Of a stretch of 64,000 bases of DNA, positions 28,770-39,800 are shown in pieces. Position 1 is the first letter of the stretch, and every line of letters starts with the position of its first letter. The notes under the pieces are model-generated. The model saw nothing but the letters and a program-made list of their open reading frames with translations. It ran no database searches and was not told where the DNA came from. A program made the position numbers and the translations under genes. Source of the DNA: Tritrichomonas foetus (taxonomy: Eukaryota > Parabasalia > Tritrichomonadida > Tritrichomonadidae); NCBI GenBank assembly GCA_001839685.1, contig MLAK01000698.1, positions 1 to 64,000 on the forward strand, given 5' to 3'.

Positions 28770-31700
28770 ATGAAAGAAGGTGTGAATTATGACCCTGGAT
28801 CCTCAGTTATGCCCTTTGATGAATCATCCAGGGCCTCTAGACGTACCATTTCCGTCGCTTACACCTCCAAGACAACCATCGATTCATCATCAACAGTTTT
28901 TGACGTCTTATTTCCAATAATCGACGAATTATCTCGCTGCTCGCCACCAAATTCGATTCTTATATTCATCGAAGCATACCTCGCATGCATTCAGTCGTTT
29001 ATCACAGCTTACTTCCCGTTTCTTTTCGGCACATGGGATTTTTCCAAATATCCAGATAAAATTTTACGTTACTTGGCCTATACTATAGATTTTGGCTGTG
29101 GTGATCCAGAAATCTTCAAAACTCGAATTCCCTCCTCTCTAATTATCGTTATCGACGCGCTAATATTAGTATGGACATCAATCGTAGTTCTTTACTATCA
29201 ATGGAACAAAACATTCCTAAGATACAGTATTCACATTACCCGCTTTTTATTTTCATTTTTGGTTCCATTATTATTATTTCCATCATGTTTTAATATTGGA
29301 TTTTCATTTAATAATATTTTTGATGATCCACTTAATAGTAGCATTCATATTGTCACCACTGTTTTTGGGTTTTTCTTTTTTATTGTCATTCTTTTCCTGT
29401 TTTATATCGACTTAATATTTCGCTCGGCAACTCCGTATTTAGAAGATACAATTTTAGCCATGTGGGATGGACTTCCTATTTTCTATTTCATGTTAGGTAA
29501 TTCAATTGCAATTCTTTCATCAAGATTAATTGAAGGTTTTCCTACATGGTCGAGATATTTCCTACTTTGTTGTTTTATCGCATATGTAATTTATGTTGTC
29601 AATATAATGACATATATGCCAATGATAAAACATTTGATTAATGTTAGTTTCATTAATATTTCAACTTCAGGTCTGTTTGCTGCTTTATTCCAAATGTTAC
29701 CAATTCCATCGATTTATCGGCTAGTTTTGCCTATTGTTATTCTTGTTATTTCATTTCCAATAGAGTTAGTATTCTTTAAAATCTATCGAAGGAAAATTGC
29801 CGAGCATCCTGACATTAGTACACAAAACAAATGTTTAAGAACAATTCGAATTTTTATTGCTGATCGTTGTGAAGAATTCGTTTCATGGAAATTGATTCGA
29901 AATATTACTGCACAATGTCCAACAACCACGGTATTAGCACGAATTGCCCAAGTTTTATCCTTTTTCCCTTCAGAATCCCAACTTTTGAATTTATATGTGT
30001 CGCTTTTATCAAAACGAAACGATTTATTATTCCATGAACGATTCATGTTTTATCAAATTCGCCGTGTTCACGTTTTAAGACAATCTTCTACATCAAAGCA
30101 ATTAAATGAAGATTTAGCTGAAGTTAGTAAAGCGACAGGAAAAGCTATTGCTGCATTTTCACAATTTTTAACACGAACAGTTGAAGACAGACAGTCTTTA
30201 TCAATTGATAGTTTAAGTGGATTATCAAATTTGAATCGAGTAACAAATTCTGCCTGTAGAGAAGCTTTAGAAAAGTATCCAAATAGCTCACGCTTAGTTT
30301 TTGTATATTCCAGATATTTAATTGAATGTTTTGCTGATTTCAGAGAAGGTGTGAAATTACATCAAAAAGCAATTTTAATTGAGCGTGGAAGGAGAGCTGC
30401 AGTTGATTATGCATTTCGTGCAATGGCAAATTTATTTCCAACCTACTTAACAAAACGCATTCTTGATTCCAAAGGAAAAAATATATTGAATCGACGAAGA
30501 GGTGAAAAATCAGGTAGTTCTATTTCAGGTGGTTCTCGTTCAATGTGTGATATGGATTTTGAGCCAGCTGATGACATAGAGTCACGCGTTCTGGATAAAC
30601 CTAGACTAAGATTCGCACTTCGAAAAGCTGTAAATAATATAAAATGTGACGGAATTAAAATTTTGACAGCTTCAGCAGTAGCCAGATTTTGTTTAACTAT
30701 TTTATTTAGTATAATTATTTTATTGGTTGCAACTTCATTTTTCACAATCAGAAAAGATAACTTTAAAATGATTAGTCAAATTGGTGTTGTACGTCACACT
30801 TTGGATTTGACAATTTTAAGACTGGCACATTTTTGGGCGACTGAACTTAAAATGATTCCATCATCACAAGAAGTGTTGAATGCTTTAGGAATATCAACCA
30901 TTTGTGAACAATATATTAACTTAACACATGAACCCATTTCATCAATTCATAAAGAAGTGTTAAATCTAATGAATGAAAAAGAGCTTCTTGGATGTTATAT
31001 TTCATTAGTTTCAATTGATAAAACTGATAGTATCATTTCTGAAGTTGCTTCAACCTATCTTGAAGATCAACCAATATATTTCTGCACCAAAAATGGATCG
31101 AATATTGTTGAATCTCAGGGAAGTCATAGATATATGTCTTTTTACTTGGCCTCACGATTCATTAAGAGCACAGAATACATAAAAAGAGGAATTCCACCAA
31201 CAAATTGGTTATTTACTGACAGTATTTGCGAAATTGTTGGAAATACGTTTAATATTGCCGAATCACTCCAGAATCAAAGTGATAGGTTCATAATACGAGA
31301 AGAAGAAGCTTCTTTAAATATGGAAAAAAATATTTTGATCGAATATTGTACCATTATTCCTTTAATTATCCTACTATTTTTAATTCCATTTAGTATTGGA
31401 TTCCATCAAATGAACAAAGAATTCCAGCATATTTTTGATGTACTTAATTTGATGCCAATTGAAGTTTATAAAGAAGCGTCACGACCTATAGCACCATTAC
31501 CACCAAATGGTTCAGATATTTCACAAGAAACATCATCCCCTGTTGAACCAAGAATGATAAATCGAGTATTAATCCCAATATTTGCATTTTTATCAACATT
31601 TCTCACGGTTTTAATGATTTTCACAATGATTTATCAAATGCAACAATTTAATCATCGATTACTGCATTTAAATCAATGGCTTGCTCTCGGATCACAGAGA

Positions 31701-33416
31701 ACACCACTTCTTCTTGAATCTATGATTCATACGTATTATGCTGCAATATTTGGATACCTTGGAGATACCAATTATACAACATATTCATATCATTGGCAAA
31801 TGTTTATAGAAAAGGCTAATGAGTTAATGGCAAAGCATCATCTTCTAATTTGGGGAGATAATACTTTTACATCCTGTAATAATTTTGATTCACGATTAGA
31901 TGAAATTCATTACACAGATCTTTGTTCAATTGATCCCAAAACTCTTGGATTACATCAAGGTTACATTTGCTTATCAACTGATCAACTTTTAATGGTGTTT
32001 TTAAAATTTGCATCAGATTTAAACATTCAAATGAGACTTGCTAATGATTTTAAAGATATTTTAAGGCATCCATTATTCATTCATTTCCAACATATTGGAA
32101 TATCACATTTATTAAATAAGCTTGCCGAAGCACAAAGTATTTTAAACGATGGAATGAATATTCAAATAGAAGCACTGTCTGGGACAACTTTAATTGTAAC
32201 AGCAGTTACAATGGTTGTTGCATTAGTTCTATTTATAATAGAAATGGTTCTGATTAATCAAATGAAAGAAAGCTTTCAAATTTTATTAATTCTTATTGCT
32301 AGACTTCCGCCACTAGCTGTCGTTCAAAGTCACTCCCTTGTTGAATTAATAACTGGACATAATGATTCAGAAGAAAACCGAAACGTAAATCCATCACATG
32401 CTAAAATTAAAAATAGTACAGATGCTTATATTGTAATCAACGATCAATGCATTATTAAGGATATGAATAATGTAACATCTAACATATTTGGTTACACCCG
32501 TGAGCAAATGCTTAATTGTCAAATCCACAAACTGGTCTCACCAGAAAGTGCTGTAAAAATCGTAGAAGCAATAGAAAAGAGAAGTTTAGAACCACAGCAT
32601 TTTATAATAATCGGAATTAAAGATGATACAAATGAAATCGTTTTGAAAACCATAGTTTTTTACATTCCAAACGATAATGTTTTTGTTTTATCTTTAACTG
32701 ATCAAACTTTAATGTACATCAATCGAGAGAAAATTGAAGAAGAGTGTAAAAAAACTGAAATTTTATTAAATCAAGTCATTCCATCTCAAATTATAGAACG
32801 TGTTCGAAATCAAGAAAAGAATATTAGCTTTTCTGCTAAAATAGTCACATGTCTAAGTTTGAAAATTGTCAATTTTGATGAATATATACCATCTCTATCT
32901 GGAAAGCAAATTGTTGCTAATCTTTCAGCAGTATTTAATGCTTTTGATTCACTTCGAAAAGATTTTAATACACTCACAAAAATAAAAGTCATGAATAATT
33001 GTTACCAAGTTGTCGCAGGAGTCTTTCATCAAGAGCTTGACCCAAGTGTTCCAGCCCATGAAATCATTTCTTACACAATCGAATGTTTAAGAGCTTTGGA
33101 AGAAATCAATCATACAATTGAGAGTAATTTAATGCTTGCAATTGGAATTCATACTGGTGGACCAATGACAGTTGGAATCATGGGAAAAGAAATGCTTCTT
33201 TTTGAAGTGTTAGGCGAATGTCTGAAATGGGCAGTTTATGTTGGTGAAGTGGCAGAAAACAATGTTGTTACAATAACTACAGAAACAAATGAGTATATAA
33301 AAGAATCACAGGATTTTGTCATCACAGAGAATAAAAAAATTACACTTATTAGTGGAAAAGAAAAAATGATATACACAGTAACTCCAAATGAGCAGCATCT
33401 TGAAGCACACGTTTAA
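28770..33416 (+). CDS. multi-spanning membrane protein with PAS and degenerate class III cyclase domain
   Basis: The 1548-residue protein begins with a cluster of hydrophobic helices (about 70-370). A helical soluble part follows, then further membrane spans (about 625-655, 850-875, 925-955 and 1125-1170). A PAS-like domain (about 1210-1310: DAYIVINDQCIIKDMNN, IFGYTREQML) precedes a C-terminal class III nucleotide cyclase fold (about 1345-1535). The layout matches trichomonad membrane adenylyl cyclases. The catalytic core is unusual: the first metal-site block FADIVGF reads SLKIVNF, the second (GDAY) reads NNCY, and the ASR transition-state Arg motif is missing (LKWAVYV). I infer a catalytically dead receptor-like subunit, or one needing a partner. 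Confidence 0.88.
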   Translation: MKEGVNYDPGSSVMPFDESSRASRRTISVAYTSKTTIDSSSTVFDVLFPIIDELSRCSPPNSILIFIEAYLACIQSFITAYFPFLFGTWDFSKYPDKILRYLAYTIDFGCGDPEIFKTRIPSSLIIVIDALILVWTSIVVLYYQWNKTFLRYSIHITRFLFSFLVPLLLFPSCFNIGFSFNNIFDDPLNSSIHIVTTVFGFFFFIVILFLFYIDLIFRSATPYLEDTILAMWDGLPIFYFMLGNSIAILSSRLIEGFPTWSRYFLLCCFIAYVIYVVNIMTYMPMIKHLINVSFINISTSGLFAALFQMLPIPSIYRLVLPIVILVISFPIELVFFKIYRRKIAEHPDISTQNKCLRTIRIFIADRCEEFVSWKLIRNITAQCPTTTVLARIAQVLSFFPSESQLLNLYVSLLSKRNDLLFHERFMFYQIRRVHVLRQSSTSKQLNEDLAEVSKATGKAIAAFSQFLTRTVEDRQSLSIDSLSGLSNLNRVTNSACREALEKYPNSSRLVFVYSRYLIECFADFREGVKLHQKAILIERGRRAAVDYAFRAMANLFPTYLTKRILDSKGKNILNRRRGEKSGSSISGGSRSMCDMDFEPADDIESRVLDKPRLRFALRKAVNNIKCDGIKILTASAVARFCLTILFSIIILLVATSFFTIRKDNFKMISQIGVVRHTLDLTILRLAHFWATELKMIPSSQEVLNALGISTICEQYINLTHEPISSIHKEVLNLMNEKELLGCYISLVSIDKTDSIISEVASTYLEDQPIYFCTKNGSNIVESQGSHRYMSFYLASRFIKSTEYIKRGIPPTNWLFTDSICEIVGNTFNIAESLQNQSDRFIIREEEASLNMEKNILIEYCTIIPLIILLFLIPFSIGFHQMNKEFQHIFDVLNLMPIEVYKEASRPIAPLPPNGSDISQETSSPVEPRMINRVLIPIFAFLSTFLTVLMIFTMIYQMQQFNHRLLHLNQWLALGSQRTPLLLESMIHTYYAAIFGYLGDTNYTTYSYHWQMFIEKANELMAKHHLLIWGDNTFTSCNNFDSRLDEIHYTDLCSIDPKTLGLHQGYICLSTDQLLMVFLKFASDLNIQMRLANDFKDILRHPLFIHFQHIGISHLLNKLAEAQSILNDGMNIQIEALSGTTLIVTAVTMVVALVLFIIEMVLINQMKESFQILLILIARLPPLAVVQSHSLVELITGHNDSEENRNVNPSHAKIKNSTDAYIVINDQCIIKDMNNVTSNIFGYTREQMLNCQIHKLVSPESAVKIVEAIEKRSLEPQHFIIIGIKDDTNEIVLKTIVFYIPNDNVFVLSLTDQTLMYINREKIEEECKKTEILLNQVIPSQIIERVRNQEKNISFSAKIVTCLSLKIVNFDEYIPSLSGKQIVANLSAVFNAFDSLRKDFNTLTKIKVMNNCYQVVAGVFHQELDPSVPAHEIISYTIECLRALEEINHTIESNLMLAIGIHTGGPMTVGIMGKEMLLFEVLGECLKWAVYVGEVAENNVVTITTETNEYIKESQDFVITENKKITLISGKEKMIYTVTPNEQHLEAHV

Positions 33417-33709
33417 TTTGCATTAGTTGTAATATATTTTTATCAACTTGATGATAATTTGTTTGTAAAATAAACCTATATATATCATGCTATGTTATCC
33501 TTCTTGCTTTATCATTATATATATTTGGTAAAATCGAATTTTCGTTGGGTTCGAGTGATGAAGATATTTAGATATTGAATTTTCACTAATAATGAATATT
33601 TTCATAATGATGAATTATTTTGATTATCAATATTATGAATTATCAATCAATACTTATTAACAACTGTGGAAAAAAAAGGGAAAGTGAAAAACAGAAGGAT
33701 AAGGAAAAA
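33417..33709. other. intergenic between cyclase-like gene and retrotransposon
   Basis: AT-rich 3' flank of the cyclase-like gene. Its right part (A/G-rich on the plus strand, about 33669-33709) is the original downstream flank of the tRNA-Glu gene before the insertion. Confidence 0.5.
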
Positions 33710-33734
33710 GAAAAAATTCTCCGACGCGGGGAGT
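33710..33734 (-). repeat. target-site duplication, 3' copy (tRNA-Glu tail)
   Basis: On the minus strand the sequence runs ACTCCCCGCGTCGGAGAA, then six T and C. The first 15 bases are the T-loop to acceptor end of the tRNA-Glu gene at 40287-40357. The rest is its downstream flank with the poly-T terminator. The 5' copy at 40276-40301 is the same except for one extra A. Confidence 0.9.
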
Positions 33735-33849
33735 TTACTAATATCATAAGAGTAGGAGAAGGTAGAGGGCGTCATCATCATAAATCCACCTACCCGGAGA
33801 CGACTAAAAGTCAAAAAGAATAAAGTATTGTTATTTGATGTGTTTCACA
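33735..33849 (-). other. 3' UTR of the retrotransposon
   Basis: 115 nt between the ORF stop and the 3' target duplication. It contains no poly-A or short tandem tail. In R2-type elements the 3' UTR RNA is bound by the reverse transcriptase to start target-primed synthesis, so this segment is the likely recognition RNA. Confidence 0.6.
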
Positions 33850-36800
33850 TCACATGTCGTTTAGACCATCATATTCAGAAGCAGATGTCGAGAAATGAAT
33901 AAGTCCCTCCCCCAAGGGACTGACATCACCAACGACATCATGATTGGTCTGGTCTGTCGCAAACTGCGAGTCGGTAAAGAGAGTGTCATCCGGGTCAATC
34001 ACCTGGTCATCACTGGAGTTCACTTCATTATCACCCAAGTTTGCTGAGCCATTGGCATCAATTTCACCTGCATTCATCCGAATATTCCAATATATTAAAG
34101 CACTTCCTCGGATTGCAGCAAGTGAAATCTTCCTTGCAGTGGCCTCAGCAAGTCTTTTATTATTAAACAGCAATTTTCTGAGCGAAACGAGAGTTGAGGA
34201 AGGGACTGCGCCAAGTGAACTGACAACAATGACATAGAGATTGACTTTGATGTTAATAGCATCTTCAACAGCTTTTACTAAAGGTAAGTATTTTTGCAGC
34301 TTTTCCTCCATACGCAGCTTTAAAGTCGATTGGGGATCACAATCTGTTCTGTCATCCATCTGTCCATAAGGAACAGTGACCTCCACAATGTTCAACACGC
34401 CATTAGCAGGATTAACAAACCAAAGGTCTGGTCTGAGGTTTCGAACGCTAGGAGGAAGCTGTGGAGCACCCCTGAGTGAGATCGTAGTATTTTCATGAAA
34501 TACAAACTGAATTCGAGAAGCCTTCTTTAGAGATGCCATAACTTCTTGCACTACCTTGTTGTGTCGAATTGTATACTTCGATTTCTTTGGGTCACAATTA
34601 TTAAGTCTGTGAGCAAGAGTATCTTTAAGTTGTTTGTTGCATAGTCTGCACTCGGGAGTTTCATTATTATGTGAGATTACCTCACCAGTGGGGAGATTGT
34701 TACATCTGGCAGCAATAGTAAAAGATAACAAGTTGTCATTAACATTCGGAGGGCTCGGAGAGAAGTAAAAATTGCTAATCTTGTTGTTGTAGAGTGTAGT
34801 GAATGTATGGCCTTTCATCTTCATTGACACCAGCTTGGAGTGCCAGCGTTTGTAAAGGATCTGCACAATTTTTCGCATCACACATTTTGAATGTACAGTA
34901 AATTTCTCTTTGTTATCCGCGTTGGAAATAATTATATCTCCATCTTCACTAATATGCAGCTCTAAGCGAAGTTTTCGTGTTGCCTTAAAAGCTCTGATGA
35001 AAATACAATCTGTTCCGTTATGGGATTGATCCAGCGAGCCATCCGATTTAACCTTCCAGTCAAGGAACGTGGAAACATCGTCATCATCTGCCTTGGCAAT
35101 GTTGCGAAGCCTCTCCTCCTCTTCCAACCATATTGAGAAAAGTTGTTTTGTATGGTTATCAGTGGACGTTAAGACTTCACCGCACTGCTTAAGCCGAAAT
35201 GCGTAGAGACGTTCATGTAGAGATTGAATGCCAAGTCCCCCATCCCTCCAAGAAGTGTGAAAGAAGGGTATAGGAGTGGATAACTGTTTGATATGTTTGT
35301 TTACCAGAGAACGAATGAGTTTATCGAGTTTGATCATGTCATTCGCTCTAAATGAATTTGTCAGCATCTCGAAGTCCATAGAAGGAATGACAAATCTTTT
35401 CAGAGCGTCAACCTTTTGATTTATTCGAAGAGGCGACTTAAAAATTAAGTTGATCTTGTTGGTCAACTCCTCGACCAACCTGTCAGTATGTAAGAGGTTA
35501 ACGACATGTGATCTCGCAATCGGAGCGCCAAGGTATTCCTTGAACTCATTTATGTCAATGTGAGGAATCTCCTCATCATGAATTGAGAAAGGGAAAGCAG
35601 AACGTACTCTGCTCCGATTCTGTCGAATATAAGAAGTAATAGCGCATTTACTTGGATTAACACCAATACAAGAGAAGCCTGAGAACTCTGAAACAACATC
35701 CAGCAAGCGTTGTAATCCCTCTTCCGAATTACTGAGCAATACAATATCGTCTGCGTAAGCTTGGATGGCGGAATGGATTGTAGTAGTCGAGTTTGAGGTA
35801 ATAATTCCATATCTAATTGATTTCTTCTTAACATATCTGACCAATGGCTCAATTGCGATATCAAACAAGATCGGCGACAACGGACAACCTTGCTTGACAC
35901 CTCGCCGTATCCTGATAGGTTTTGTACGACCACGATGTGTAGAAATCACCGAATCCGTGCCCTTATAGAAATCCTTAATGATTGTAACAATCGCATTGTC
36001 GAATCCCATCTGTTGCATCGTCGAAAAGATTAGACGATGGTTGATTGAGCCGAAAGCATTTGAAAGATCAAGTGTAGCTGCAAGGAAATCTTGCCCTGAA
36101 CGATAACAATGCCTCATTAGTTCATTAACTGCAGCAGTGTGATTAAAGCATCCATTGACAAGATGCCTGAACCCTTTTTGCTCAGGTGAAATATATGTAC
36201 AGCGATCATTGAGCTTCTGGAAACATTGTGCGATATGGGACATGACAGTCCTGTAAATCACCGATGTGACAGTAATCGGTCTCCAATTATTAATCTTTGA
36301 AGAATCATTCTTCTTGAACAAGAGAATGGTCTTATTGTGCTTCCAGTTATCTGGTGTTCTCTTTGTACATTTAATTGCTTTCAACAAGATAAGTATGAAT
36401 TTCACAGCGTGTTTTGGTTCCAGAGAAAGAACAGCATTTGAAAGAGCATCCGATCCATGTGACGAGGCTGGATTTCTATCTTGAACAATCTTCATGATCT
36501 CCTTCTCATCAATAAAGTCGATCCAGAATTGTTTCATATCCTCCTCATCGATGATGCGATCCAGATGCCATACTGAGTCATGATCAGCTTCTTGAAATTG
36601 TGGAGAAAATGACCAATCGTTAGTGAAATGTTCTTCAACATTGCGAATGTCAATATCGCAAAATGGATATGCATCTGGCCAAACGTATCTTTGCATAGCT
36701 TTACGGGGACTATCATCGTAAAGCTCTTGACATCTTTTAATTTCATGCTTTGTGATCTTCTCACTTTTGAGGTTCATGAGGTGGTTAGCATAATCTGTGA

Positions 36801-39800
36801 GCCATTCAAGGGCCTTGGACCTCCACTCCTCCGATTGACTGACGAAACCTCTTAGTGTGTCAGGTGAATCACCGACTCCAAAGTGCCTCAAGATTTCATC
36901 ATTGCAACTGCCAGCAACATGAATGATAATGTCCTCAAGTCGACCGAGTGAATTTCGAGTAGTCTCATTATCGGTGTTAGCCTTCAACAAGGAATCGTAT
37001 TCCCGAATGAACTTAGTCAGTTTCACAGCTGAGTTGATGTCTTTGTTATGTTGTGCAGCGGTATTGAGAATCTTAATGTAGTCTTTAACAAGTCGTGGTT
37101 TCTTAGAAAGTGCTTCTTTCGGTTTGCCAATTGAATGTAAGGTATGTTTCGCTAAAATGTGTGTGGCTTTGAAGAGAGCACCTTCAAATTGGAACCAGCA
37201 ATCTTCCGTTTCATTGGAAGGAAAGTAACTTTCCAACAGCGGAATAATCTTGTTCTTGTACAAATCGCTTAACCCTTTCTTCACACGTGATCTAAACGCT
37301 TTGTTGAGATATGGAGTACTGATACCACTCTCTTCTAATATTTTATATTTCATCCTCCAACGAAGTGCCTTATTCCTTCTCTGTACCGCATCCCCAAGAC
37401 GCGATGAAGCATCCGGACCAGCGTCATTAGTCCTAAGCACATCGGATTCATCTTCATCAAAAGATGGAGCGATCCCAGTTACATTTGATGATCTAGCTGA
37501 ATCCGAGCGAAGGGAGACGTTATGAGTTCCTTCATTGTGATCTTCTTCACTACATATAGCTTCGTCATGTAACCTTTCACCATCATCCGATACATCAGTA
37601 CCCGGAGCGGAACGATGTTCTATCTCGCTTGCTTCTTGAGTTGCATCAATATCTTCATTGGTCACAATAAGATTCGATTGTATGACATAGGAGCCGAAGC
37701 CAGCCACCCTAGCATTGGAGTGGTCTGGGCGCGTGGACTGAGCGATATGAGAGGAAATTGCAGCCCTCGATGTCCGAAAGCAGTCGTTCTGTTTGCAACA
37801 GTATAATAATCTTTCTGCAGTAAAATTATGAATTCCAGGTGCATAATTATTGCTCCTGGCAATACCGATCAACTGCCCCCAAAACCATCCAAATTTGGTA
37901 GTCAGGGATGAGTTGCTGCGATGGACGTTGGTAATGTGGTTGCGTAAGCTCTCTCCGTCTTCGAACAATGCACCACAATCTCTCTCCATGCAAAAGAATG
38001 GGATGAGTTTGATGTTATTACATTTAAACACTAATTTCGTCTCAAGAATAGCGTTTAGAATGCTGATTTGTGGGTTGATGTTCCTATTGTCATGCTTCTC
38101 CAAAATATGTGTCTTCCTTTTAGCGGCAGTATTGACAGAGCAAAAGCAGTTTGCATGCGGACATGCAAATTTACCTCCAAAAACATAGTTTCTTGTTTTA
38201 TACATCCCCATAAGAAGGTCATCATCTTCATTGAGAGATGTGTCAATTATATCTTCTTCGATCCAAGTGTGAATTAGGCTGTTAAGCTCTTCAACAGAAT
38301 TCACAGAGCTGAGCTGTGAATAAATCTTCTGTTTGAGTTGGGTCTGGTTATCCTCTTGGGAGGGCTCACTATCATCAGGGGGTAAAGGATTAGGAGGAGA
38401 TCCATCCTCGCTTGACCCTGACGGGGAGTTGGGATTGGAACGAAATGAATTGTCATCTGAACCATGCACATTGTGGGAGACGATGATACCATCAGAAGTT
38501 TGTGTGGAATGCTGTTCATTATGTGAACAAATAGGAACTTGCGGATTAGACACATTAGTGACACAGGAACAGAGCATGTTCTCCTGGGGGGCATAGCTCA
38601 GCATGCAGTTGCTGTCACAGTTCACTTTGTTATTAAGATGTGGAGTAGATATTGGATGTTGAGATTGATTTAGAAGAGTCTGGACTGTTTGTGAAAGAGT
38701 AAAGAAACAGTTCTCAATAACACGATTTTGAAAGTTTAATTGGTTGAGGATGATGTCGTTAAACTCTGATCGTAGTCGAGTGCTTACATCATCCATAGCT
38801 TTATTACATGTTAGCCGATGATCTAGAACACTGTTGCACCCGACATGAGCAATATGGTTCTGCTGAGTAACCAAATGATTAAGATTGTGTTCCATCACCT
38901 GGGAAAACATATAATGCATTGATTGGATTTGTGCGTTTTGGTTGTCAATTATTGACAACATATGATTTATCTGTTGATTAAGTTCACATTTATTGCTTTC
39001 ATTCATTTGCTGATTTTGGTAAAGAAGTAAAAGCATTAACATGTTCTGTTGATCATAACATTGTAGTTTCTGTTGAAATTCATCATGAATCTTTTGAAGA
39101 GCACTGTTTGCAGAAGTATTTCGATTATGTGGAAAAGGATTGAGTGAATCATCCTCATCAAGAGGAAACTCGACTATAGGTAATGTTCCAGAAGTTGGGT
39201 GAATATCCTCATTCTTAATCTCCGGAGAATCGTCAACTGGAGTATTTGAACTAGTCACTGAACTGATATTGTTCGAAGTAGTATTGACTGGAACGATATC
39301 ATCATTCGAATTATCATTAGTCTCTTCAATGATTTTAGATGTAACAGTTTGTGATGAATTAGTAAAATCTATTGATAAAATTTGTTTATCTTTACAAAAT
39401 GAATTTGAATTATTAATATTATTATTGATTTCAGAATTTTCAATATCATTTGTATTAAAATCTGTAACATAAATAGACCTACTTGGATTACAGTTCTCTA
39501 TGGGGGGAAGAGAAGTAGAATTTGTAGGTGGTAAAAAAACATTAAATGAAATATCTTTCTGGTTGTCACTATTCTCTAAGTCATCATGTGTAGCATCATT
39601 TGAGATATTAAGGAGTCGAGAAGTAATGTCTAGTGAGCATAGACCAGAGGAACAGGAATCATCATTCGTGAATATCATATCATTAGGGAGATCTGAGTCA
39701 AATTGAGAGACAAAACTATCCGTAATATTGAATGCAATTATGGCCGCACCGCTATCTGATTCAGCTTCATCAGTACTATCTAAACCCATATCTTTTTCGT

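Noticed and set aside
33620..33823. 67-codon plus-strand frame across the retrotransposon 3' junction
   Set aside because: It spans the target duplication and the tRNA fragment, so it is an accidental frame created by the insertion.
35550..35933. 127-codon minus-strand frame in the reverse transcriptase region
   Set aside because: It is a shifted-frame shadow of the long retrotransposon ORF, which is intact here.
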